Assembly (NCBI GenBank): GCA_963678705.1
Contig: OY783212.1
Span: 7,502,001-7,566,000 of the forward strand
From: Panorpa germanica
Lineage: Eukaryota > Arthropoda > Insecta > Mecoptera > Panorpidae
DNA length: 64,000 bases
Direction: 5' to 3'
Shown here: positions 11,666-22,715 of the stretch, one piece after another
Layout: every line of letters starts with the position of its first letter
Numbering within the stretch: position 1 is the first letter of the stretch
Notes under the pieces: generated by a model
Told to the model about the DNA's origin: nothing
What the model saw: only the letters and a program-made list of their open reading frames with translations
Database searches by the model: none
Program-made: the position numbers and the translations under genes

Positions 11666-11740
11666 AAAAAGCATAGCACCTAGAGAAATAAATATGTATA
11701 CAGTACTGGTACTAGTGTTTGTACAATGAGCCTGTTGAAT

Positions 11741-11792
11741 CAGGGCGCCTTCAGCCACCAGAAGTACAAAGAAATTCATACGACCGGCCCTG
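11741..11792. repeat. Tiny CAGGG-ended repeat, family E
   Basis: Runs from CAGGGCGCC to GGCCCTG, so the ends are inverted repeats. The core GGCGCCT-CACCAGAAG-GTACA recurs at 61220-61282. CAGGG ends suggest hAT-type DNA transposons, but no 8-bp target duplication is visible. Confidence 0.45.
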
Positions 11793-11799
11793 ATCTACA

Positions 11800-13586
11800 T
11801 ATATTAAATACAAAACTCAGAAACTATTTTTAGTAAATTCTCGTACTTTCTCCTGTCGCTTCACCCGTTGCCGTTTTCTGGAATGCCAATAATCCGGCAG
11901 TGAAGTTTTCAAATTAATAAGCTTCATTAAAATATCTCACCACAAAGGGGTTGCACTGGAGATAAATCTGTGTGATGCTGGTAATCAATAAAGGTGATGA
12001 CAAACTTACATTGTCATTAGTGTTGAAAAAGAGGGCGGTTTTTATCTAAAAGAGTTATTTTTTGTATAAGTTAAGCAAGAAACAAAGTACTTAGACATGT
12101 GGAGTAACATGTGATGAGGCAAACACCCAATATGTTCTGAGACGTCATTTTAAATTGACCATGGAATCTGGTAACATGTGGGGAATATTTATTTTTGTAT
12201 ACAGACTTTATTTATAGCTTTTTTGTTGTTGAGAAACGTTTTTTTTTTAAATCTAATTAAATCATGGTAATGAATATGCTTATTATAAATCGTGATACTA
12301 TTGAATTACATTGCATTGACACCCAAAAAAAACACAAACCTGCAAATATATATAAATGTAAATGTAAATAATAGTTATTTCTAACATTCCCTACTTTATA
12401 GACATTTCCATTACACGACTGAAAGCGTGAAATATATTCATTAAAATTTAATACACAATTGATCCAAACATTTCAAAGACAATAGACACTAGTAATCGAA
12501 TGGTTTTAGTGTATGCAATAAGCAAAACTGTTACCGTTATCAAATCAAACGTCTACTACTTTACTAAAATGTCGTGGAGTGGAGTGGAGTGGAGTGAAGT
12601 GGAATGGAATGGAATGGAGCCATTAAAGATTCACGTGACTTGGAATATTGTTGACATCGCTCCGCTTTGCTTTGCTTTGCTCTGGTTCATTTACTATTCA
12701 GCAAGGATTCGTTCGAGCTGTTGCCAATAATCGAGCGCCCTGCGGTTTCTCTTAGCTGTACCCTTATTGATCCTTTGACATGGAAATTTACGTCACGAGA
12801 CTTGACGAAGCTGATAGGAAAATAGTATTTAACAAAGACAGTCAAATATTTCCCTTATAAATTATTAAATTATAATACAGACAAATATTGTTGAATATCG
12901 CAATTGTTCACATTATGTAAAGAAAATACAAAAATTTTACGTCAATTTTTCATGCAAATAATATTAGGTACAAGAAAATCTGCTCAAATCTGCAATAAGC
13001 TGAAGAATATTACGAAGCCAAAATGAATAGAGTTTTTTCAATCTACGAAAATTGTTAGAAAACTTTCACGTCCATACAGGAAATATGACTTAAGCTTGCA
13101 AAGGATGAAATTGTACAACACAATTATAATTTTTAATACGTCAGCACCATCTCTTTGTGAAGCCCTGAACTTTTCAAACGAGCCTCACACCATGAATATT
13201 TACTTGTACCAACTTCCAGAGATCCACAATTTGACATCTACGTTCTACACCCAGTAAAATGACTACAAAGTAAACAAATGAGACATTGTAGTCACGTGGT
13301 ACGCCGTGATCAAACAACCTTTGAACTCTGTTGTGAAATTAGCATTTAGTTTATTGAATATTTGTTTATGTAAAATAAATGTTTGATATGTTAAAACGAG
13401 GATCAAATGACAGCTAGGTTATGTTAACAATAAAGGGAGGAAGGAAAACTTTATTTATGGCATTACTTTGTAAACTGAAGGTTAGGTAATATCAAGGGTG
13501 TGTGGCAATAAACTAAAATAAATTATTACATTTATATTAATATTATTAATTAATAATGCCACTTTATTTCAAATAACAGTGCTTTC
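11800..13586. other. Gene-free DNA with a pentamer repeat
   Basis: No coding exon seen. At 12575-12618 a GGAGT pentamer array passes into GGAAT pentamers, and GCTTT pentamers follow near 12662. The open frame over it is a product of the simple repeat. Confidence 0.6.
12575..12618 (+). repeat. GGAGT/GGAAT pentanucleotide array
   Basis: About nine pentamers in tandem: GGAGT units first, a GAAGT unit, then GGAAT units. Simple-sequence repeat. Confidence 0.9.
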
Positions 13587-13705
13587 ACAGTAAATATTTT
13601 GGAGTCACTTTGCCATCATATTGAAGATGCATATGACGGAATACAAATGAAGATATAGTTGATGCGAACTATAATTGAAGTGCAATAGTGATAAAAACGT
13701 CACAA
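13587..13705 (+). repeat. Dispersed repeat family F, copy 1 (internally deleted)
   Basis: CAGTAAATATTTTGGAGTC, ACTTTG-CATCATATTGAAG, CGGAATACAAATGAAGAT, AGTTGATGCGAACTATAATT and GAAGTG-AATAGTGAT match 36373-36582 closely. About 90 bp present in the second copy are absent here between GAAGATGC and CGGAATAC. Confidence 0.85.
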
Positions 13706-15785
13706 AACTGTGAACACGCACTTATCTTTAGGCACCGTCGCTGTTTTCTTAGATATACGTCAACACTAAGAATTGCACAAAAGAAATAAAGAACCACACA
13801 AGTTAGTGATAATAACAAACTCAACAACAAATTTTGCTAAAAAGAAGAAGACAAAGAAACAAACTTTAATAAACAAACAAAATATATTTGATGTAATAAC
13901 CAAGAAATGAAACGTCATAACAATTTGCTTCGCGTCTTTTATCCTGTCGGCATTTTAATATTAATTTTAATTTTAAAAATAAATAACAAGCTATAAATAT
14001 GTTCATATCAAAATGACAAATGTGCAAGTCAACAGTTGTAAGTGTTAGGAACAAAAAAAAGAAAAAATAGAAATAAAAAGAGTGCTACATGAGCTGTACG
14101 TCCTCGGTGGGGCACTGTGGTACGGGGGAGCTGCAACTTGGAAGTCGAGCATGGCTTTAATTTCCGTCGGATTTTTTTGGAGTTATCATTTTTTGTACCC
14201 TACCAAGAAATATATAAAGTAATAAATTAGATGTTACACAGGGCAATCATATTTAATAGTTAAAACAAGATGAGAGAAGGGAACCTTTTGCGGAAACGGG
14301 TTACATTTATTAATTGGTCTGACATTCCTACATCGCGATGATGGAGTAAGTAAGTACTCACTGATTAAAACTGCTATGATTAAAAGAAGATATTCTTGAA
14401 AGCATTATGTCAAAGATTTAAAGGGAGTCATTAAATTTTGAGTATATTGTAAAATTTATTGTATATTGTTTTATAATAGTATTCAGAGGCGTCCTTAGGG
14501 GGTAGTAAGCAGAGCAACCGTCCGGAGCCTCGCATTCTCGCGCAACAACCCAAGTAAAAAAATTCTTTACTATATATGTATTTAAATCTCGCGCCTCGCT
14601 CTTTAGAAATCGCACTAGAATCACTGTATATCTTTTGAAGCATTCATGTACCTTATTTTATCATCATTAATATTTGTCGTCTTTGTGCTTGTTAACTTTT
14701 ATAAAACTTCCAATATGAAATTTTATTTTTCGTCAATTATCATCAAAAATACTTACTTACACTTTACATTAATTATTCAAAGAACAAGTGCCTCAAAATA
14801 CCACATTACAAAAATATATAAATTCTAGTTAGACAACTTCAAAATAAAATTCACCCAACCAGACAACTGACATCACACTCGTCATTAGATCTCGAGATGA
14901 TGATAATGAAGCATCATTTGATGTGATCGAATAATGAGCCACGTCACGTTGTAACAAAATATCATTGAGTCGTTGTTTAATTGAACAGAAGTGCAGAGCA
15001 ACACGTCAAAAGCTGTTCACTGCTAAGATGAGAGTTCCCCGTAATTCCATGTTCATCAGATAATTGATTTAATAGATCATATTCAATTTCAAAGATTACA
15101 TCTGTAATTACGTTCCCTGCAAATAGATGGGGTTGACATTCTGCTCCTCCGTAGTATATATTGTCCACAAGTTCTAATAGATAGATAAAGACAAGCGTAA
15201 TGCCGAGTGAATATGCAAATCGAACAGGACCATATTATGCGAGTTACTGTCATATGCAATTGGGTCAGTAGTTCGCATACGAGTTACTACAACGTTTTTT
15301 GTATTACTGTCACTGGCCTTTCCCCAGCACGTTACAAAGCAGCAGGATGTCAGCATAAAACACTATTCATATCACTCGCCTCATAAGTACTCGCCTGTAT
15401 CATGACAGCTACTCATGAAACGTGTGACCGGTCGAGGTCAGTGGAGCTTCTGACCTAGCAGTAGACAGAGGCAGTCGCTGCTCACTGTTAGGTCAGTAAC
15501 TGGCACCGTATAACCAATCCTTTACGAATTATAAAAGTCAAAGGTATTATGCCGTAAGGACTATCGATTCGTAATATTATGAATTAAATATTACTCCACT
15601 TAAATTGCCAATTCTGGAGGAGATAAACAGCCAAGTTGAGTGCAATTTGCAGAAGTTTTTGAGATTGTTAGACAGAAAATGTAAAAGCATTCAGTTAGAG
15701 AAAAGAATTGAACAGAGATTGCAATATACATATAATACAAGTCTAATGCCGATACAGATACTCGGTGTAGACAGTACAGTATAGA
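13706..15785. other. Gene-free DNA
   Basis: No gene recognised. Near 14483 a GC-rich block starting CAGAGGCGTCCTTAGGGGG resembles the end of a DNA transposon, but I found no partner terminus. Three AGGTCA-type half-sites lie at 15435-15495. Confidence 0.5.
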
Positions 15786-15892
15786 TGTGCAGTGGTGTAT
15801 TAATAAACATTAAAGAGGATTCATCTTATGATAAAGCAATCGATTTACTCAAAAACTAGTCCTCGCAAGTAGTCTCCTGTAGTGTGAGACCG
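15786..15892 (+). repeat. Dispersed repeat family G, copy 1
   Basis: GTGGTGTATTAATAAACATT, AAAG, CTC-CAAA-A, CCTCGCAA and AGTGTGAGAC occur in this order here and at 62694-62820. A more diverged copy is at 19114-19240. Orientation is the same in all three. Confidence 0.7.
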
Positions 15893-16497
15893 GCCTTACT
15901 TGATTTGATCCGTTGTACTACAATAGCTGAACGAACAGTAATTATTGCTTCGTTAACAACATAATTTAAGACATTGTTGACATAATATAAAATTAAAAAT
16001 AATTACACACATAATAAAATAACAAGTTAAAGTTAAGAATTATGATTGTTTAATGCAAGCAGAAGCAGTAATTAAAATGTTTCTTGTGCATTGCAGAATT
16101 TTTGTACGAATCGTTGCACATTTCTTTTCTTTGTGTTCTTGTGAATGTAAATGTAAATGTAAATCAACGCAGTGCAGTCAACGCGTACTATGTTATCACT
16201 TGTCCTTTGTTTTGATATTAAGATAAATAAACGCTGTCTAATTGACGACAAGACGTCCGCCTTCATTTAGTTAATGTGCAACAAGCAACAAAACAAGTTT
16301 TCATGTTAATGATACATAAAAAATAAAACATAATCGCGTCGTATAGAAGAATGTAAAGAAGGTTCATTGTGGAACTAGAATTTAGAACATTTAGAATTGT
16401 TATTGATGGTGTTTGAAGGATTTGAAGTCAGTCGACCTCATTTTGCAAGGATAGTCATCCTTTTTAATATTTCCTACCGTGTTCTTCTTTAAGACCG

Positions 16498-17132
16498 GGG
16501 CCCGTATTTCTGAGTCTTGCGAATAATATCCGTGATCGAACAGATATGATTTATATGAGTGAAACATTTTATAGATCACTTTTAAAAGAATATTTCTGAA
16601 CTATAATAATAATTAATAATCAAATTCAGGAATAGTACAGGAATAAGGAATACTACTCTTTTAGGAACGGAACAGATGGATGGCAGAAATAATTAGAAGA
16701 AGGAAGTCTGAAGCTTTTTAAATCTTTTTAAGGCAGAAGAATGTAATGCCGAAAGTGAAGGGGTAGAGGTGGATGGCGGAAATAGAGAAAAAGAACTAGG
16801 AAAGAGAAGGAATGGTAGAGTAGAAACAGGAGCGAAGCAGTAGCAGTAGCAGTTTTGTTTTTATTTTTATAAGGATAATTTTATATATTTTTTTTTTCGT
16901 TTGAAAAAATGAGAATGTTTAGATTTAATAAGGATCAAAATTGAATTAAGCACAATGACATGTATATAAATGAGTTAAGGCATAAGAATGTAGTGCGAAA
17001 TGGCAAAAACATTAAAAATAAAATAATAATAATAATACTACTCTTTTAAAAGTGATTCGTAAAATGTTTCACTCATATAAATCAGATCTGTTCGATCACG
17101 GATATTATTCGCAAGACTCAGGAATAGGGTCC
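16498..17132. mobile_element. DNA transposon with about 90-bp terminal inverted repeats, non-autonomous
   Basis: The left arm (16498-16590) and the reverse complement of the right arm (17043-17132) agree from GGGCCCGTATT / GGACCCTATT inward. They include a 35-base identical core beginning TGAGTCTTGCGAATAATATC and later AGTGAAACATTTTA and TCACTTTTAAAAG. The 635-bp element has a purine-rich centre without a transposase frame. Short extra copies of right-arm words (CAGGAATAG, ACTACTCTTTTA) near 16628-16665 suggest rearrangement. I could not define a target-site duplication, so the superfamily is open; PIF/Harbinger is one guess from the GGGCCC-type tip. Confidence 0.85.
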
Positions 17133-18151
17133 TAGGAAAGACGTAAGTGATGTTCATTCTATACTATTTACTTTCTTTTTAGCCACATTTCCTGCTCGCC
17201 ATTGTTGTAGACCTTTTCTAGGTATATTGAAGCTAACCCGCTGAACTCAGTTACCTATATTTAATGTTAATTCAAGTTAAAAAAGTTTACCTATTACATA
17301 TCATTTTCTAGGTTAATATAATATAAGATTACATAACAAAAGTTATATTTCGACATAATTATACATTTTTTAACCATAATACAAGTTCTTATGCAAGATT
17401 ATATCGTGTTACATCGTAAATTAATATATTAGCACAAGATTTTGAATGTTATGTGCATTATTTGTTACTCTTCCATAAATAATGAAACGTAACGATAGGT
17501 ACAAACTCTGACTTTAAATCATAAGTCTATGTTTTATTCTAAGAAGAAAGATATTTCGATGTTTCAAACAAATTAACATTATACAAATGTTAAGGGTAAT
17601 TCTTGAATGTTGCACCAGTAAGGACGCGCTATTAGATTAGTTTTTACAATATCCTTTGACTTATAGAGAGAGACGGTTTCAGTCAATTTATGTTTTATTT
17701 ACTGCGACGCATTTAAATACGTAAAATAACTATAAAATAAATATATAAACCATTACTAATTTGTTTTGTTCTTAGACTGCAACCCGCTTTATTTATAAAT
17801 AAATCCGTCAATTTCACAAGGGATGGCCAAAAATTAATAATCACAGAACACTTTAATATTGGCCGAATGTTGCGCTCTGAGACACCAAGTACGACCATGG
17901 TCTACTCTGGCTTCAGTATTATCTTAACATAAACAACTTTGGAATGCTATTTCTTATATTTACAAATATGTACCAATATTACGTTCAGCTTATCATTTGT
18001 AATTAGTAAATCCTAATTATTCCTGACATATCAACTCCTTTTTTATATTTATTTGTGTACAACAACTTAGGGTAATTATTAGAACTAAAATAAGACTTTC
18101 ATTTACAAATACATTTAAAATAAGAATATTACATCAAATTGCTATATGAAT

Positions 18152-18350
18152 TTAATTAGATTTTTCAAACCTTCTCTCCTTTTAAATATTTGCTCATAAT
18201 CTTTTGGAATGTTTCAATGTTTTGTTATAAACCATATTTTAAGATACCTTTATTAACCCTTTAAAAAAATGTAAATCAATATTAACAAATTCAGTATTAG
18301 GTCAGTTGCAGTTAGTATTAAGATGGCAGTATTATTGTGGCTTCTAAAAA
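18152..18350. repeat. Dispersed repeat family B, copy 3 (diverged)
   Basis: TTCTCTCCTTTTAAATATTTGC, TCATAATCTTTTGG and following words echo the first two copies. Similarity fades after about 100 bp. Confidence 0.4.
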
Positions 18351-19113
18351 TTTATTACTAAAATTAAAAAGAAATAATATTAACAAAAAATTAAATAAGC
18401 TTTTGGAAGCTTTCTCCATGCACCTATGCAATAAACCACCATTGTATTTGGATGTAATTTTTGTTATATAGCAATCAATAGCTTCCGAATTTATTTTTAT
18501 TTTCTTATTTCTCCTTTTTCCATTAATTTTAGTAATAATATTTAGCTTAATACAGAGTATAACAAGGAAAAGTTGGATAAAAACGAAGTAAAATACTGAT
18601 AAGATACACTTGATTGTGAATAGTGAATAGCCCCCTTTATCTCTTGGTTGTCAAAATTTTTTGACCTAGTTTTCAACTGAACAATTGCAATTTTGTAATA
18701 AAAAAATATTTCTCCATTTGTGGTATATTTTGCCCAACCCTAAGTAAAACTTTGAACGCGGGTAGCTAGCTCTGTAGAGACCGCGCTGATCTCGAACCTC
18801 TCAAAACGAAGATGACGACGGCTTGTGCTCAGAAGGACCAAGTTCTTATTAACTGGCTGCGGTGACAACTTGATTAGTGTCGGGTCAAACTTATTAAGAC
18901 TAATAATAATCTACCGCTTTCGATGTTTCTCAGTCGAGAGTTGACTTCCCTTCCGTAGAAAATGCAACCCTTGTTTTTATTTAAGGATTTTAACACTGAA
19001 TTAAACATTAAATATTAAACAATCCATTGTTTTTTCTTTGAGACTGTCTTTTGTGTTTGATATTTTATTGTGAACGAAACTGTGAGAGAGAAAAACAATA
19101 CAGATATACAATA

Positions 19114-19240
19114 CTGAGTGTAAATGGTATATTGATAAACATTAAGGTTTATGTCATGATAAAATATAATAATGGTAAACAATTCGAATACACCTTACTC
19201 AAAAAGTCGATTTCGCAAAGAGTATGTTGCATTATGAGGC
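19114..19240 (+). repeat. Dispersed repeat family G, copy 2 (diverged)
   Basis: TGGTATATTGATAAACATTAA, ATGATAAA and CTCAAAAAGTCGATT correspond to the copy at 15786-15892. Confidence 0.5.
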
Positions 19241-20734
19241 AAGTCTGGTCCATACCGAACAGGCAGACAGACTGTCATAAAACAGGCGTAGTTTGAATAG
19301 CAAAAACTTAGCTATTAATTCAAAAACTAATAAACATTCTTAATTAGGAAATAGCGTTTTCTAATTGCATACAAAAAGTCAATTTATGAAGTGTAATACT
19401 AACATTTTCAGTATGAATTTTCAAATACCCCTTCCTTCACTGTTGTTCATATAATTTCATTTAAAAGTTTCTAAAAATAAAAGTATATATATATATGTGA
19501 GACAATTGATTTTCTTTTCCTTTTCTTAATAAGTATATGTTCCATTGTATAATAGGAAAAGCTATATAATTAAAGTGAATAACAACTAGTTTTAAATAAA
19601 AGATATTTCGGAAAACTTAAACGTAATTAGATAATGATAATTTCATAAAAGTCTTCTTTTTATTATTCAAGTTATGAGTTCACATAACTCATGCAAATTG
19701 ATGTCAAATTAACTTCATTTCGAATTTTAATTTTTTCTTTGTGAATTTTTTATAACTATTGATTTATGTAGGGGTACAAACTACAATGACACATTAAATA
19801 CGAAAGAAGTTTTATTTTAAGTGTAATGTAATAAGGGTAGTAGTAAGACGGACAATTATATCTGTTCCATAATAGTAATCTAAAGAAAAGAAGTAAATTA
19901 GTATCTCTGAAAAAAGTTTGTTAGTTTTCAAACAATCTTGTATTTACTCATTTGGTATATTTCCACGTGTATACATTGCTCCATCGAACGCATTAGATTT
20001 TTTGAATAAAACGAGAAAGAGAAGGAAGCAGGAGCGTATGCAGTGACAGTTACGATTCTACTGTGACAACAACTATGAGAATGGTTTTTTATTTTAAATT
20101 TTTAATATTTTTCCTTTATATTAATTTTACATCTATAATAGTACTTATGTAAAGTAAAATAAGCAAATATCATATAAAAAAATGTATACACCTTCAAGTT
20201 ATAGTTTATACAAAAATTTAATAACATTGCGTTCGAATTATTCAGTAGTTTTACAAATGTTTTGAAAAGAATGTTTTATTTTCGATGATGAAACACAATT
20301 TAAACGTAAAAGTAAGGAAAAATACAAAAATTGTCAACAGCTTAATTGAAAGTAACACGACAAGAGAAGTAACTAGTAAATTCTTGGAAACGATTATTTA
20401 ATTACATCGCTGATTACGTCCCAATTAACATATTTGCTTTTGTCGTCATGTGGAGCCGACATATTTAATAGATCTTGTCGGCAATCTTTTATCTTTGTTA
20501 AACACAACAGTAATTAGTAAATATTTCGAGCAGTGAAGATAGAAACAGAAATTGGTGGACTTAATAAATAAAAAAATGTTTAGCTTAAAAACATAAAACC
20601 TACTGTATGTATTTTAAATTAAAAATTTATTTGAAAATATGTTTTATTGTTAAAGAGTATTTGCTGTTGTGATGTAAAGATATTTACAAAACATTGATGC
20701 ATGTACATAGTATGTACTGTCCTAACATTATTAA

Positions 20735-21578
20735 CCCTGCGTGTGAACACTATATTTTATGAGACATGGTGTGTACACTGGGTCTTTGAGGGAACAGTTG
20801 AGTTTTTCGAGTTTTCTAAGCTTTCAAAGAATCTGAATTACTTCTTGAAGTGTCTACTTCATGGTCCAGAAGTTGCAAAAGTCCAAAATTTAAAACCGTT
20901 GTTAAAAAAAATTCACAAATAGTGAAAAACGTGTAAAGAACGGAATATTGTTAAAAAATTCATAACTTTAGAACAAACAAATATTGAGAAAAACGGTTTT
21001 AGACTTTTTTATCTTAGACTATAAGCTTTCGAAAGAATGTAGTATCTTTGACGTGTGCTCCAAAAAGTTGAATTATTTGTGCACTTGAAAGTGAGGAATA
21101 TTTTACGGATTCAGGCATGTCATAATAAACGGAACGGTGATTATTCGGCACAAAATAAGTTTTTATTGATGAAAATACAAAAATATTAAATAATATTTAA
21201 TATTAGTTAATTATAATTAGTTTCAAAAAGAGAATTTACGGTGCGCATCCATCTTCAAAAACTTATTGTAGTAAAAAGATGAAGTAATAAAAAAAATCTA
21301 AATATATAATCTAAGAAATAATATATTAAATTACATAAAACATTTATTTTAACTATGAAAAAACTGTAAAACAACGAGAAAAGCAAAAAGAAATGCAATA
21401 AGTTTAACTGGCTCGCCTTTGCCGGTAAACTGCCAGATCCGCACGCTGCTTGAACCTTAAGTCTCTACCACTACCTAAATTTTTTAGAGGGCATAGGTGA
21501 AGCGCGCTCTCATGACAGAAGAAATTGGAGTTTGAAATTTCAACTGTTCCTTAAAAGACCCAGTGTACACACGCAGGG
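20735..21578. mobile_element. piggyBac-like non-autonomous element flanked by TTAA
   Basis: The left end CCCTGCGTGTG and right end CACACGCAGGG are directly flanked by TTAA (20731-20734 and 21579-21582). TTAA duplication with CCC...GGG tips is the hallmark of piggyBac transposons. The inverted repeats continue inward through TACACTGGGTCTTT and GGAACAGTTGA on both sides, about 40 bp. The left arm carries a 28-bp insert bounded by GTGTG. The 844-bp element has no transposase frame. A Kolobok-type element also uses TTAA and is the alternative. Confidence 0.85.
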
Positions 21579-21582
21579 TTAA

Positions 21583-22460
21583 TATTGTTTACCCACTCGG
21601 CGTATCTATTTCGTGTATTTACAAGATGTTTTTAACCTCAAAAAATGAATCTATGCACAGTCACAAGTATTTATGATTTATTTATGATAAGAACATTTGT
21701 ACAAACGTACCAATTTCAAAAATATTAGAATTCGTGAAGAGACAAGTTTATTTAAAACGACAACGATTTTCTTTAAAACGCCATTCTTTTAAAAGACTGT
21801 AAACTGATTCCAGTCATTACTACCACAAAGATGGCTCTGCCATCGAGTCTCGGTCGCCTCTTATCGATAACTAATTTAGCTCAGAATTCCAAGGTCTCCA
21901 GTTACACGGGTTCCAGCTCCACAAAATAACAAGTCATTTACTCAAATCTCTGTCATATTTAATTCAAGTATAGAACATGAACCCCAAAAAGTAATAAAAC
22001 CCTTATGTTCGCGGTTAATAGATTCTGAAATAGGGCTGGGGTTAGGGATGAATAAAAGATGCTGTGCCCTGTACGTTGTAAACGAGGTCTGGAGTTAAAG
22101 CAGGGGTGGTATGAGGGGGGTAGGTTAAGTCATAAGATGAACAACAACACAGTGAATATAAGGGATGAATGACAAATGAACCCCGTGGTTCATTATGCGT
22201 GGAAATGATAGCAAACCTCCCCTATTTTATTGCTTTTATTGCGTTATATATATACACCATATAAATATAATATACGTAACTCAATTTGTCAAGATAATGT
22301 TACGATTACAGATGATTATTGAATAAAGAATAAAAAACATAAATATTAAAACCTCATCCCTTGCTAGAAGCTAGAAGCTAGAACCAGGGCACACTGTTTA
22401 CTACTTTTAATATTTATTTTATGCGGAGATACAGGAAATACAACGTCTCTTTTGTATTTT
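21583..22460. other. Gene-free DNA
   Basis: No gene seen. G-rich runs at 22030-22050 and 22100-22130 and a tandem GCTAGAA trimer near 22371 are the only notable features. Confidence 0.5.
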
Positions 22461-22715
22461 TGCATTTTTTTAATTTAATTTATTTAACGTCGACCTATTT
22501 CCGATGCTGAAACCTATCACCAATGACCTTCTACTATGTTGGTAGACTGTAACGTCACAGACTCATATATGTGAACAATACCGCTGCCTAACAAATTTAT
22601 GATTGTGTATGTTGCAATCAATTTAATTTAATAACAACCAAAACCAAAAAACATAACTCAGGTCCCGGGATCTAACCCAAAGACATAGCAGTCTAGTATC
22701 AAGCTTTCGCTCGCT
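22461..22715 (-). repeat. SINE-like repeat family D, longest copy
   Basis: On the minus strand the copy begins with a tRNA-like segment (GAAAGCTTGATACTAGACTG, then GGTTAGATCCC at 22677-22667, close to the RNA polymerase III B-box consensus). A unique body and an A-rich 3-prime end follow. Head, body and A-rich tail are the layout of a tRNA-derived SINE. The body matches copies at 11455, 36615 and 51609. Confidence 0.8.

Larger units (their letters stand above)
17133..20730. other. Gene-free DNA with diverged repeats
   Basis: No coding gene found. A weak family B copy lies at 18152-18350 and a family G copy at 19114-19240. A moderately GC-richer patch at 18740-18960 has no frame or domain; it may be an unrecognised exon, promoter or repeat. 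Confidence 0.5.

Noticed and set aside
12500-12730. 76-codon frame with repeated Trp-Ser-Gly-Val-Glu
   Set aside because: Produced by the GGAGT pentamer array, not a protein gene.
14483-14600. hAT-like element beginning CAGAGGCGTCC
   Set aside because: No inverted partner or 8-bp duplication could be located.
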